A DNA stretch of 52,960 nt, taken from positions 1 through 52,960 of the forward strand of contig CAMYYI010000012.1 in assembly GCA_947303465.1 (NCBI GenBank), read 5' to 3'. Both the position numbers and the translations under genes were made by a program. Source of the DNA: an uncultured Bacteroidales bacterium. Its GTDB lineage: Bacteria; Bacteroidota; Bacteroidia; Bacteroidales; UBA932. Positions 7,334-16,320 of the stretch are shown here, piece by piece. The notes below the pieces were generated by a model. The model was not told where the DNA came from. It saw only the letters and a list, made by a program, of their open reading frames with translations, and searched no databases. Every line of letters begins with the position of its first letter. The stretch's first letter is position 1.

Positions 7334-9334
7334 ATGAGCAAAAATTCCAATAATTACCTCACTATCGGTGATTTCTTACGGCTTTGCTTACGCCGATGGA
7401 AATGGTTTGTCATTTCCCTTGCGGTCTGCCTGATAGCTGCCGGAATTCATCTGCAACGAACCACCAGGACTTACACCAGCCATGCGACCATCCTCGTAAA
7501 GGAAGAGAGCGCCGGCAACAATGCCTCCAGCGTTGGAGAAGATTTTTCCGATCTCGGCCTTATTACGTCCAAAAACAATGTGACCAACGTTGTGCGTCAT
7601 ATCATGTCTCTGGATGTGCTGATGGAGGTAGCCCGCCGCCTGCACCCTGAAGCCGATGAAGAATCGCTTCTTCGTATTGCCCAGGGGCTTGGTGCAAGCA
7701 TGGATGCAGAGCAGGAAAGCGATAAATCGACCATCATCAACCTGACATACATAGACTCCTCTCCCGAGAAGGCCAACCGGGTCCTCTCTGAAATTATCCA
7801 GGTCTATGATGACAAATACATAGAAGACAAGCAACTCCTCATCAGGAACACATCCAACTTTATAGACAACCGTCTCCGCCTGCTTGAGCAGGACCTGGAC
7901 ATGGTGGATGACAGTATAGCCTCCTACAAGAGCAAGTACGGCATCACCGACCTCAGTTCCGTCGGCGACGTGTACCTACAGCAGCAAAGCCAGTCGGAAG
8001 CCAGGATCCTGGAGCTGTCCAACCAGAAGGCCATGGCTCTCTTCATCAAAGACATGCTCGACTCCAGCTCCGGCGAGCGCCGGCTGCTTCTCGTGAATTC
8101 CGGGATTGACAATCCAACCATTGCGGCCCAGATTTCACAGTATAACAACCTGCTGATGCAGTTGAACAGCCACTTGACATATACATCCGACCAGAATCCC
8201 ATGATCGTCAACCTGGAGAATGAAATTGACGGCCTCAAGAAGAGCATCAGAACCGCCATCAATCATCATATCCAGACCCTGGACATTGAGCTCGCCTCCG
8301 TGAGGGGTTTCAACAATGACGCCACAGCCAAAATCAGTTCCAATCCCGAGCAGGCAAAATTCCTGGCTTCCATAGAACGGGATCAGAAGGTCAAGGAGAG
8401 CCTGTACCTTTATCTGCTTCAGAAAAAGGAAGAAAACGAGATCGGCATCACCTACCGGTCCTCCGCAATCCGCATTCTTGATATTCCACATGCCAGCAGC
8501 AAACCCACTTCGCCAAATATTCCCAGAGTGCTGTTTACCGCTATATTGCTGGGGCTGCTGCTGCCGCTCATCATAATCTTCCTCAACATCACTCTGGACG
8601 ACAGGGTAAGGACTGTGGCCGATATCCAGCAGCGCTGCGACCTGCCCGTACTTGGCGAGGTCCCCAGCATAGGCAGGAGGAAAAAGAGAAAGTCGGTAGT
8701 GGTCACGGAAGACGGCAGAAACAGTCTCAACGATGCGTTCCGCATGCTGCGCACCCGCCTTGAGCTTACCAGAACGCCCCAGGAGCAAGTTTTCCTGGTT
8801 ACCGCAGAGGGCCCCGGGGCAGGTAAAACCTTTATCACCCTGAACCTGGGCATGGCCCTGGCTTACGAAGGCAGGAAGATACTGCTGATAGACGGAGACC
8901 TTCGCCGCGGCAAGGCATCCACGAAATGGAAAGCCAAAGGCGACGGTCTGGTCGAATATCTCCAAGGCAAGACCGACGACTGGCAGGCTCTCATCGTGCG
9001 TCACGAGTCGTATCCCGGGCTGGACGTCCTGCCCTCAGGCGATCTTCCCGACGACCCGGCCGGCCTGCTCATGAGCCCGCGTCTTGCCGGCTTGATGGCA
9101 GAACTCCGGAAAGCGTACAGCATCATCCTCATAGACACTCCTTCCTCAACCACCCTGGTCGACGGAGAAATCCTCCTGCGTTATGCCGACTGCATTCTCT
9201 TCGTCCTGCGTGCGGGTTATTCCGACCGCCGCACGCCGGAGCGCATCGACGAAATTGCATCTTCCTGGGACAAACGCACTTTCATTATCCTGAATGCCGC
9301 CGAAAGCGGAGAATACAGGTATTATTCCTACTAG
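7334..9334 (+). CDS. Wzc-type chain-length determinant with bacterial tyrosine kinase domain
   Basis: The 666-residue inner-membrane co-polymerase controls chain length and export by cycles of tyrosine autophosphorylation. The N-terminal Wzz domain is anchored by a helix at about 20-38 (WKWFVISLAVCLIAAG). A long periplasmic coiled-coil region follows, then a second helix at about 395-418. The cytoplasmic BY-kinase domain has Walker A EGPGAGKT (492-499), Walker A' ILLIDGDLRRGK (about 516-527) and Walker B IILIDTPSS (about 595). The C-terminal tail YRYYSY (661-666) is a short tyrosine cluster, the usual phosphorylation target. Fusion of both halves in one chain is the proteobacterial and Bacteroidetes arrangement. 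It lies between the Wza gene and the sugar-modifying genes with 3-nt gaps. Confidence 0.94.
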   Translation: MSKNSNNYLTIGDFLRLCLRRWKWFVISLAVCLIAAGIHLQRTTRTYTSHATILVKEESAGNNASSVGEDFSDLGLITSKNNVTNVVRHIMSLDVLMEVARRLHPEADEESLLRIAQGLGASMDAEQESDKSTIINLTYIDSSPEKANRVLSEIIQVYDDKYIEDKQLLIRNTSNFIDNRLRLLEQDLDMVDDSIASYKSKYGITDLSSVGDVYLQQQSQSEARILELSNQKAMALFIKDMLDSSSGERRLLLVNSGIDNPTIAAQISQYNNLLMQLNSHLTYTSDQNPMIVNLENEIDGLKKSIRTAINHHIQTLDIELASVRGFNNDATAKISSNPEQAKFLASIERDQKVKESLYLYLLQKKEENEIGITYRSSAIRILDIPHASSKPTSPNIPRVLFTAILLGLLLPLIIIFLNITLDDRVRTVADIQQRCDLPVLGEVPSIGRRKKRKSVVVTEDGRNSLNDAFRMLRTRLELTRTPQEQVFLVTAEGPGAGKTFITLNLGMALAYEGRKILLIDGDLRRGKASTKWKAKGDGLVEYLQGKTDDWQALIVRHESYPGLDVLPSGDLPDDPAGLLMSPRLAGLMAELRKAYSIILIDTPSSTTLVDGEILLRYADCILFVLRAGYSDRRTPERIDEIASSWDKRTFIILNAAESGEYRYYSY

Positions 9335-9337
9335 CTT

Positions 9338-9835
9338 ATGTACACCGTTCATCCTTCCTCCTACATAGACGACGACGTCCAGATTGGCGACGGCACCAAG
9401 ATCTGGCACTTTTGCCACGTGCAAAAGGGCGCCAGAATCGGCGAAAACTGTTCCCTGGGCCAGAATGTAAACATTGGCAACAACGTGATAATCGGAAACG
9501 GCGTACGCATACAGAACAACGTTTCCGTTTATGAGGGTGTGGAGCTGGAAGACAATGTGTTCTGCGGCCCTTCGTGCGTATTCACCAACGTGTTGGTGCC
9601 GCGTGCGCATTTCCCCGTGCATGGTCAGTACAGGAAAACCCTCATTAAGGAGGGGGCCTCGCTGGGTGCAAACTGCACAATCGTCTGCGGACATACAGTC
9701 GGCCGTGGGGCAATGATTGCCGCAGGAGCGGTGGTCACCAAAGACGTCCCCGACTTCGCCCTGATGGCAGGCGTACCTGCCCGGCAAATTGGGACCGTGA
9801 ATGAAAAAGGAGAAATTACAAGCAGAATAAAGTGA
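9338..9835 (+). CDS. WbpD/WlbB-type hexapeptide N-acetyltransferase
   Basis: A 165-residue left-handed beta-helix acetyltransferase built of hexapeptide repeats ([42 protein letters not shown]). It closely follows WbpD/WlbB, which acetylates the 3-amino group of UDP-2-acetamido-3-amino-2,3-dideoxy-glucuronate with acetyl-CoA. Characteristic stretches are [20 protein letters not shown] and [25 protein letters not shown], which closes the CoA site. The next gene is the matching WbpE-type aminotransferase, with which it overlaps by 1 nt, and the WbpB-type dehydrogenase lies at 26610. The pathway assignment therefore rests on three genes. Acetylation at C4 of another amino sugar (PglD-like) is less likely given this sequence. 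Confidence 0.86.
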   Translation: MYTVHPSSYIDDDVQIGDGTKIWHFCHVQKGARIGENCSLGQNVNIGNNVIIGNGVRIQNNVSVYEGVELEDNVFCGPSCVFTNVLVPRAHFPVHGQYRKTLIKEGASLGANCTIVCGHTVGRGAMIAAGAVVTKDVPDFALMAGVPARQIGTVNEKGEITSRIK

Positions 9836-10971
9836 TGCAGTTCAGAGATTTAGCCAAACAATACCAGGCAATCAAACAGAAGATGGACGCTGCCATGCTG
9901 TCCGTTGCCGCGGACGCCCATTATATCATGGGATCGCAGGTAAAGGATCTGGAGGCGCAGCTTTCCGCATACGTGGGTGTAAAGCACTGCCTGAGTTGCG
10001 CCAACGGAACCGATGCCCTCACCCTGGCCCTCAAGGCCTGGGGGATAGGCCCAGGCGATGCCGTGTTCGTTCCGGACTTCACTTTCTTCTCCTCAGCGGA
10101 AGTCGTGGCCCTGGAAGGCGCCACTCCCGTATTTGTGGACGTAGAAGAGAGAACCTTCAACATAGACGCCAGCAGCCTGGAGTCGGCGGTAAAGGCCGTC
10201 CTGGCTGACGGAATCCTCAAACCGCGTGTGGTAGTGGCTGTGGACCTCTTCGGTCTTCCGGCCAATTACCCGGAGGTGCGTGCCGTGGCCGACCGCTATG
10301 GCCTGCTGGTACTGGAAGACGGCGCCCAGGGCTTCGGCGGCAGCATCGGAGACAGGAAGGCCTGCTCTTTCGGAGACATTGCCACCACCTCCTTCTTTCC
10401 TGCCAAACCGCTGGGCTGCTACGGAGACGGCGGTGCCGTGTTCACAGATAACGACGAGTGGGCGGCTCTTATTGAGTCTTACCGCGTGCACGGTAAAGGG
10501 GGCGATAAATACGATAATGTCCGCATAGGCCTGAACTCCAGGCTTGACACTCTCCAGGCCGCAGTGCTGGAAGTGAAGCTGAGTGTCTTTGACCAGGAAG
10601 TGGAAGCCGTGAATGCAGCGGCCAAGGAATACAATCGGCTGCTGGATGGAATAGTCAAGGTGCCTTATATACCAGAGAGCTTCGGCTCGAGCTGGGCACA
10701 GTATACCATTCAGCTCGACAGCGAAGAGCAACGCAACCACCTGCAGCAGGCCCTCAAGGACAAAGGTATTCCGTCCATGATCTACTATCCCAAGCCCATG
10801 CATGCCCAGACAGCATTCAAAGCCATCTCGCCAGGCCCTTCCCCGGACACATCCTGCCCGGTGGCCAGCCGGCTTTCAAACACAGTGCTTTCACTCCCCA
10901 TGCATCCGTATATTACAGAAACCGAAATACACAGCGTCTGCTGCGCCATAAATGAATACCTTCGTTATTAA
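9835..10971 (+). CDS. DegT/DnrJ/EryC1/StrS (WbpE-like) sugar aminotransferase
   Basis: A 378-residue PLP-dependent aminotransferase that would convert the 3-keto sugar made by the WbpB-type enzyme into UDP-2-acetamido-3-amino-2,3-dideoxy-glucuronate, with glutamate as donor. Family motifs are complete: CANGTDALTLALKA near 55-68 (phosphate binding), VLEDGAQGFGGSIGDRKACSFGDI near 160-183 (the Asp and Gln/Ala contacts to PLP) and Lys191 in FFPAKPLGCYGDGG, which forms the Schiff base. NSRLDTLQAAVLEVKL is the C-terminal family motif. The ATG at 9835 overlaps the previous stop codon (TGATG). Its partner steps are encoded by the gene before it (acetyltransferase) and at 26610 (dehydrogenase). Confidence 0.9.
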   Translation: MQFRDLAKQYQAIKQKMDAAMLSVAADAHYIMGSQVKDLEAQLSAYVGVKHCLSCANGTDALTLALKAWGIGPGDAVFVPDFTFFSSAEVVALEGATPVFVDVEERTFNIDASSLESAVKAVLADGILKPRVVVAVDLFGLPANYPEVRAVADRYGLLVLEDGAQGFGGSIGDRKACSFGDIATTSFFPAKPLGCYGDGGAVFTDNDEWAALIESYRVHGKGGDKYDNVRIGLNSRLDTLQAAVLEVKLSVFDQEVEAVNAAAKEYNRLLDGIVKVPYIPESFGSSWAQYTIQLDSEEQRNHLQQALKDKGIPSMIYYPKPMHAQTAFKAISPGPSPDTSCPVASRLSNTVLSLPMHPYITETEIHSVCCAINEYLRY

Positions 10972-11854
10972 GGAGAGGCTTAATCACATTCCGCATGTAA
11001 ACTCATATCTGGACGCGGTCAACGGGCAGCTGGAGCTGGGCGATCGCATGGAATGCCATGCGCTGACCTCCATGAGCGAACGCCGGGCAGTCAGGAGAAA
11101 GTACTCCAAATTCATCTCGCGTGTAATCAATTTCTGGGCTTATATGTGGCATGACGTGTGCCCCAAGATACGCATTACCCGCAAATTGTACTTCCTGTTG
11201 GCCGGCGAAAAGCACCGCATGTACAGCCGCACAGAGATTCTGGGAAGAATCTGCCGCGCCGGATTCCGAATAGTGGACGAGGCCTACAAGGGACCGGCTC
11301 TTTGTATTACAGCAGAGAAGGTTTCCGAGCCTCTGCCCCGCAACAAGACCTGCGTTTCGCCCATAGTGAAGCTCCCTCGCGTCGGAAAGGACGGCAAGAT
11401 AGTGGGGATTTACAAATTCAGGACCATGCATAGCTACGCGCAGTATCTGCAGCAGTATATTTACGAAAGGAACCATCTGCGCGAGGGTGGGAAGTTCAAA
11501 AATGATTTCCGCGTGAATATCTGGGGGAAGATACTGCGGCCCCTGTGGCTGGACGAGCTTCCCATGCTGTGGAACTGGATCAAGGGAGATTTGAAGCTGG
11601 TGGGCGTTCGGCCCCTGTCGGAGCAGTATTTTTCTCTGTATTCTCCTGAGATGCAACAGCTTAGGACTTCCGTAAAGCCGGGCCTGATCCCGCCGTTTTA
11701 CTACGAGAAGCAGACGCCGAAGGACCTGGATGCAATCCAGGCATCGGAGCGACGGTATCTTGAGGCATATATCAAGCATCCTTTCAGAACAGACTGGCGC
11801 TACTTCTGGGGAACTGTTGCCAACATACTGTTTGGACGGAAGCATAGTTATTGA
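10952..11854 (+). CDS. Initiating sugar phosphotransferase (bacterial sugar transferase)
   Basis: This 300-residue protein is the probable phosphoglycosyltransferase that puts the first sugar phosphate on undecaprenyl phosphate. The C-terminal half has the hallmarks: VGKDGKIVGIYKFRTMHSYAQ, the catalytic Asp201-Glu202 pair in WLDELPMLWNWIKGDLKLVGVRPL, and KPGLIPPF. It belongs to a Bacteroidetes subtype with an unusual N-terminal half, including EILGRICRAGFRIVDEAYKG, instead of the usual run of membrane helices. Only a short hydrophobic segment (INFWAYMWHDVC) could be the re-entrant membrane helix. The ATG overlaps the aminotransferase by 20 nt. Which sugar it transfers cannot be read from sequence. 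Confidence 0.87.
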   Translation: MNTFVIKERLNHIPHVNSYLDAVNGQLELGDRMECHALTSMSERRAVRRKYSKFISRVINFWAYMWHDVCPKIRITRKLYFLLAGEKHRMYSRTEILGRICRAGFRIVDEAYKGPALCITAEKVSEPLPRNKTCVSPIVKLPRVGKDGKIVGIYKFRTMHSYAQYLQQYIYERNHLREGGKFKNDFRVNIWGKILRPLWLDELPMLWNWIKGDLKLVGVRPLSEQYFSLYSPEMQQLRTSVKPGLIPPFYYEKQTPKDLDAIQASERRYLEAYIKHPFRTDWRYFWGTVANILFGRKHSY

Positions 11855-12843
11855 TGAAGCTGAGCATTGTCATACCGGTATATAACGTAGCGCCTTATCT
11901 GGAGCGCTGCGTCTCTTCCGTCCTCCGGCAGTCTTTCCGGGATTACGAAGTGATATTGGTAGACAGCGAGAAATGCACTGACTCCAGTTGCGAGCTCTGC
12001 CAGCGTATAGCTTCCGAGCACAGCGGATTCCGGGTTATTCGCCAGGAAGAGCCGGGCCTTGCCGGAGCCAGGAATACGGGAATACGTTACGCAGAAGGCG
12101 AATTTATCATTTTCCTGGACGGAGATGACTATTGGCTGCTGGACGATGGCCTTGAACAGTTGTTTGACGGCATCTCTCCGGAGACCGACCTGGTAGTATT
12201 CAAGAGCGTAGATATATGGGACCAGGAGCGCCGCATTTACAGCAGCGATTTTGATCTGGAAACAATCAATTCTCTCCCTGATACGACGGGCATATTCGAT
12301 TACCTGGTCAAGACACAGCAGTTCAGCATGAGCGCATGTGTGAACATGGCACGCATGGAACTCCTGAAAAAGAATGAAATTTTCTTCCCTGTGGGAGTAA
12401 CGAGCGAGGATGTTTTCTGGAGCCTCCACCTGTGGCAGCATGTCAAGCGTGTCTGCATAAAGAACCTGGACTTTTATGGCTATTGCCACAGGCCGGGAAG
12501 TCTCTCCACTGTCCCATCCATTTGGATGTATGAGAGTTACGACCGGATTTTCGCATATTGGAAAGAGCAATGCCGCCTCGGCTGCGTAAACGCCGCAGCT
12601 ATCCTGTCATATCTGGCAGACATGTGGGTAAGCCGTGGCTACGGTTACTGTATGATTGACAAAAAGGACAAGCCGGCAGCTCTTGCCGTACTGAAACGGC
12701 ACAAAGACCTGCTTCGTCATTCATGCTCACGCAAGGCCCGTCGTGCCGCCCGCCTGGTGAACATGTTCGGGGTAACAGTTGCTGCGGAGTTACTTGGTAT
12801 ATATTGGCGAGTGAGAAGAACCGTAAAGAGTGATGCTGTATAG
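11854..12843 (+). CDS. Glycosyltransferase family 2
   Basis: A 329-residue GT-A fold glycosyltransferase of family 2, acting at the cytoplasmic face of the membrane on the growing lipid-linked repeat unit. The N-terminus LSIVIPVYNVAPYLERCVSSVLRQSFRDYEVILVD is typical. The nucleotide and metal motif is FLDGDDYW near residue 88, preceded by GLAGARNTGIRYAEGEFI. The C-terminal third is variable, with several basic residues near the end. It starts at the ATG overlapping the previous TGA by 1 nt and runs 11 nt into the next gene, so translation is probably coupled. Confidence 0.92.
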   Translation: MKLSIVIPVYNVAPYLERCVSSVLRQSFRDYEVILVDSEKCTDSSCELCQRIASEHSGFRVIRQEEPGLAGARNTGIRYAEGEFIIFLDGDDYWLLDDGLEQLFDGISPETDLVVFKSVDIWDQERRIYSSDFDLETINSLPDTTGIFDYLVKTQQFSMSACVNMARMELLKKNEIFFPVGVTSEDVFWSLHLWQHVKRVCIKNLDFYGYCHRPGSLSTVPSIWMYESYDRIFAYWKEQCRLGCVNAAAILSYLADMWVSRGYGYCMIDKKDKPAALAVLKRHKDLLRHSCSRKARRAARLVNMFGVTVAAELLGIYWRVRRTVKSDAV

Positions 12844-14164
12844 GCTGCATAACAATATACTCATAGTTGGACTCCTGTCCATCTTACTGCTCGGAGCCCT
12901 GGTTCTGAGCAGGTCTCTCTGTGTTATGACGCTGGGTACTCTCCTTGCTTTCACCACGCAGCTGGCGCTTCTTATTTTCTATTCCGGCGGGAATGCCAGC
13001 TACTCTGACAGCTCCATGTTCGGGGTGGTTCTGTTGTATTCCCTGGTGATAGGAGCAGCCTTTATGATGATTTCCTACTACTACTCCGGGGATACGTTCA
13101 TGTTCAGTAAGGCTGACGCCTGGCTTTACTATACCAGCAGCATGAAGACCTGGGACATAGGATTGTTCGGGAATCTTAAACGGCTGATGAAACTATACGA
13201 GTTTGAAGACTGGGGTGCCATGTTCCTGGACAGTATCCTGATGGCAATTATACCGTCGAAGTTCTTCCTCAATGCAGTCAATATGCTCTCCGGCGCGTTG
13301 TCGGCGGTCATGTTGCTCAGAATAGGCCGTCACTTCATGCCGGATCCTTATGCCTTTATGGCCGGACTCGCATATGGCACCTCATCGTACCTGATCTTTT
13401 TTCATTGTTCCTTTCTCAAGGAATCCTTCTTTGTCTTTCTGGTCATCTGTTCGGTTTATTTCTTTTACAAGGCCGTATCGGATGACAATCGCTGGTCTTA
13501 TCTGTGGTCAGGCCTGTTCCTGGTGCTGATACTTTTCTTCAGACCGGCAGTGACGGCACTGCTGTTCGTAAGCTATCTGTCCTATTTCGCTTTCACCAGC
13601 AAACAGGGCAGCGCCTTCTCCTTTTTTCTGTACGCGTCATCGGTATTCCTCTTTCTGTTTACGATGACCACCATGTCGAAAATGTTGCACACCTATACAG
13701 GAGGAGACTTGAACGCCATGGTGGATTATGGCACCGTGGATGGATATTCGTCAAAATTCAGTCTGTTCGTCAGCAGCTTCGCGGCCCCCTTCGGCCCCTT
13801 CCCTTCCCTGTTCCCCAAGACTGCCGGCCATCCTGCGACCATAAACTTCTACGGCGCCGGCCTGACGTACAGGATGTTTCTCATAGTCCCTCTTTGGGTC
13901 GGAGTGTTTTACGCTATCAAAGAGAAGAACAAGCTGATGTCCCCTCTTGTCGTGTTCATTATATCGGGGATGCTGGGAACGGCGTTTGTCATGGCAAGCC
14001 TTGAGCTCCGGAAGGTGATGACACATATTCCTTTCACCATTGTCCTTGCTTTTTACGGCCTCTATAAATGGGACAGCCAGGAGCACAAGACTTTCTATAT
14101 GGAGACGGCATTGTATTCTTTTGCCGTTGGCGTTCTTGTTCTGTGGAATGTAATAAGGGGATAA
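12833..14164 (+). CDS. Probable Wzy-type repeat-unit polymerase
   Basis: A 443-residue polytopic membrane protein with about ten to twelve helices. It is the only gene in the locus with the size, topology and position of a Wzy polymerase, which joins repeat units in the periplasm. It has a large loop between helices in the second half (about residues 285-340, LHTYTGGDLNAMVDYGTVDGYSSKF), as Wzy proteins do, plus several Arg residues in loops. Wzy proteins share little sequence, so the call rests on topology and context (Wza, Wzc and Wzx are all present). A membrane mannosyltransferase-like protein is the main alternative. It overlaps the upstream gene by 11 nt. Confidence 0.65.
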   Translation: MLYRLHNNILIVGLLSILLLGALVLSRSLCVMTLGTLLAFTTQLALLIFYSGGNASYSDSSMFGVVLLYSLVIGAAFMMISYYYSGDTFMFSKADAWLYYTSSMKTWDIGLFGNLKRLMKLYEFEDWGAMFLDSILMAIIPSKFFLNAVNMLSGALSAVMLLRIGRHFMPDPYAFMAGLAYGTSSYLIFFHCSFLKESFFVFLVICSVYFFYKAVSDDNRWSYLWSGLFLVLILFFRPAVTALLFVSYLSYFAFTSKQGSAFSFFLYASSVFLFLFTMTTMSKMLHTYTGGDLNAMVDYGTVDGYSSKFSLFVSSFAAPFGPFPSLFPKTAGHPATINFYGAGLTYRMFLIVPLWVGVFYAIKEKNKLMSPLVVFIISGMLGTAFVMASLELRKVMTHIPFTIVLAFYGLYKWDSQEHKTFYMETALYSFAVGVLVLWNVIRG

Positions 14165-14165
14165 G

Positions 14166-15242
14166 ATGAAAGTACTGCTTGTTTGTAAATTAGGGAACAG
14201 TATGCTGACGGACAACATACTGCTGCCTATGCTGGCTTCCCGCTATACGGACGGGATATTTGTCCTGAGAGACTTCCCTGGCACCCTGGAAGACAGCCGG
14301 GTGGAGTATCTTGTCCCGGCAAAGCCCCAGAAAGGACTATGGCGTCATCTTTTGAAGACAGGCCGCGGGATCAGGGCTGTACGCAGAAACAAGATAGATG
14401 TTATTGCAGGGGTTCTGAACACTCCCCATGGCTTCATTGGCAGAATCATCAGTCTGTTTACGTGCAAGCCGTATATTCACATGACAGTGGCAGGCCACCG
14501 GGAGTTTTGGGCAGACGGCCCGTGGATGGAGAAACTCAACCTGCGGATTTTCGGCAAAGGGGCTAAAGCCCTCACCGTCACCGGTGAGCAGACACGTCAG
14601 TACCTTATCCGGAAAGGCATTCCGTCTGAAAAGTTGTTTATAATGCCCAACCTGCCCGACGAAGCCTTCACCAGGGTACCGGTAAACGACTCGCGGCATT
14701 ATGATATCATATCGTTTTCCCGTATAGACCGCAATAAAAATGTGATCCTGTTCATCAGGGCACTCTCCGCATTAAAAAGCAGGTACGCTCTGAAAGCAGC
14801 TGTAGAAGGCGACGGGGACCAGCTGGAAGCCGTCATGAACGAGGCGAGAGAGAGAGGCGTCGATACCATGATCGACTTTTTGGGTTACCTGCCGGCTCTT
14901 GAAGACAAGATCAAATACCTTTCCGACAGCAAGCTGTTTATCTCCTGTTCCAAAGGGGAGGGATTTCCCGTCGCCCTGCTTGAGGCCATGAACTGCGGAT
15001 GCGTCCCGGTAGTCTCCAATGTCGGCGATATTGCAGACGTGATTGTCAACGGGAAGAATGGTTACATGTTCGAGGATACCGATAACGAATCAGAAGTTGT
15101 CGCATGCCTGGAGAAACTCCTGTCAGACGAGGAAAAGATAAAAGACATGCAGGCAGAAGCTGTCAAGATCAAAGACACTATTTCCGTAGCTGCCAACGGA
15201 AAGATATGGGACCGCGTCCTGGAATATGTTAAGCAGAAGTAG
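14166..15242 (+). CDS. Glycosyltransferase family 4 (GT-B)
   Basis: A 358-residue GT-B glycosyltransferase. The C-terminal donor-binding half has ISFSRIDRNKNVILFIRAL (about 180-198) and the E-x7-E motif in SKGEGFPVALLEAMNCGCVP near 270, then VSNVGDIADVIVNGKNGYMF. These are standard for retaining family 4 enzymes using nucleotide sugars. The N-terminal acceptor half is less conserved. It begins 1 nt after the polymerase stop and ends 1 nt before the CapA-like gene. Donor and linkage are unknown. Confidence 0.92.
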   Translation: MKVLLVCKLGNSMLTDNILLPMLASRYTDGIFVLRDFPGTLEDSRVEYLVPAKPQKGLWRHLLKTGRGIRAVRRNKIDVIAGVLNTPHGFIGRIISLFTCKPYIHMTVAGHREFWADGPWMEKLNLRIFGKGAKALTVTGEQTRQYLIRKGIPSEKLFIMPNLPDEAFTRVPVNDSRHYDIISFSRIDRNKNVILFIRALSALKSRYALKAAVEGDGDQLEAVMNEARERGVDTMIDFLGYLPALEDKIKYLSDSKLFISCSKGEGFPVALLEAMNCGCVPVVSNVGDIADVIVNGKNGYMFEDTDNESEVVACLEKLLSDEEKIKDMQAEAVKIKDTISVAANGKIWDRVLEYVKQK

Positions 15243-15243
15243 G

Positions 15244-16320
15244 ATGTTGAGCCTGACCTTCATAGGGGATATATTTCCGGGGGACGAAATCTTTACTGCA
15301 GGCTTCGGCGTCCGTTCCAAAACCACCATAGAGAACGCAGCCAGATGGAGCCGTGAATTTGCATCCGTCCTGACGCCGGCAGATTTCATAATCGGCAATC
15401 TGGAAAGCCCTCTTACAGACGCTTCAGGTGATGCTGCTTTTTGCGGCCGTCCTATGTTCGCCGATATCTTGAAAGATGCGGGAATAAACGTCCTGAATAT
15501 TGCCAACAACCATATTCTGGAGTACGGAGAGGAAGGGTATCGCAACACCTTGTCTATTCTGGAAGGCCGTGGCATCCATGTGACAGGCCAGGCAGACGAG
15601 GGAGGCGCCACCATTCTTTCCCTCAGCAAAGACGGCACGACCATCTGCATTGCAGGTTTATGCGACGGGCGTATCTGCTCCATCGACAATCCCGGCCTCT
15701 ATGCCGACCTTGATAAGGAAAAGGCCCTTCGCACGCTGGAACGGATGAAAAAGCTCAATCCGGACATAATCATTTTTTGCCTGCACTGGGGGAACGAGTA
15801 CATCTGCATCCCCTCCCCTGAGCAAAGAAACCTGGCTCACACATTGATTGACGGGGGCGCCGACTTGATTGTGGGGCACCATCCTCATGTGATTCAGCCA
15901 TACGAGCGGTATAAGAAGGGACATATCCTGTACTCTCTGGGCAATTTCTGCTTCGACGACGTGCAGTCAAGGCACTTCGGCCGTGGAATGGCTGCTCACA
16001 TAGAAATATCCGGGAGAGAAATAAAATGCGTATCTTTGATGGGCGTCCGGCTGCAGGACCTGGCATTCGGAGACAGTCTTGTGAAGGCAATGGCAGATGA
16101 AGACTTTCAGGCTCTGCTCGCAGACATAAATAAGGAGTACGCCTCATTGGGCACGCTTCCTGACGGGCAGTATCAGAATTATTATAGCAAAGCCTGCAAG
16201 AGAGCACGGATGAAAGAACGCATTCTGATGCGGTTGAATATAGCCGCAAAGCTTCTGTCCCCCCGGCACAGGCACAGGAAACAGTTTATTTCTAATCTTA
16301 TCAAGATGCACAAGGCATGA
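15244..16320 (+). CDS. CapA-family (PGA_cap) metallophosphatase-like protein
   Basis: This 358-residue protein belongs to the CapA/PgsA-type family with a calcineurin-like fold, best known from poly-gamma-glutamate capsules but common in polysaccharide loci with unproven roles. Metal-site motifs are in order: FIGDIFPGDEI near the start, IIGNLESPLT, NIANNHILEYGEEGY, FCLHWGNEY, LIVGHHPHVIQPYERYK and LYSLGNFCFDD. There is no signal peptide or membrane anchor, unlike B. anthracis CapA, so it is probably cytoplasmic. I chose the ATG at 15244, one nt after the previous stop; an in-frame ATG at 15226 would add six residues. Its stop overlaps the CapK-like gene by 4 nt (ATGA), suggesting the two products act together. 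Confidence 0.88.
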   Translation: MLSLTFIGDIFPGDEIFTAGFGVRSKTTIENAARWSREFASVLTPADFIIGNLESPLTDASGDAAFCGRPMFADILKDAGINVLNIANNHILEYGEEGYRNTLSILEGRGIHVTGQADEGGATILSLSKDGTTICIAGLCDGRICSIDNPGLYADLDKEKALRTLERMKKLNPDIIIFCLHWGNEYICIPSPEQRNLAHTLIDGGADLIVGHHPHVIQPYERYKKGHILYSLGNFCFDDVQSRHFGRGMAAHIEISGREIKCVSLMGVRLQDLAFGDSLVKAMADEDFQALLADINKEYASLGTLPDGQYQNYYSKACKRARMKERILMRLNIAAKLLSPRHRHRKQFISNLIKMHKA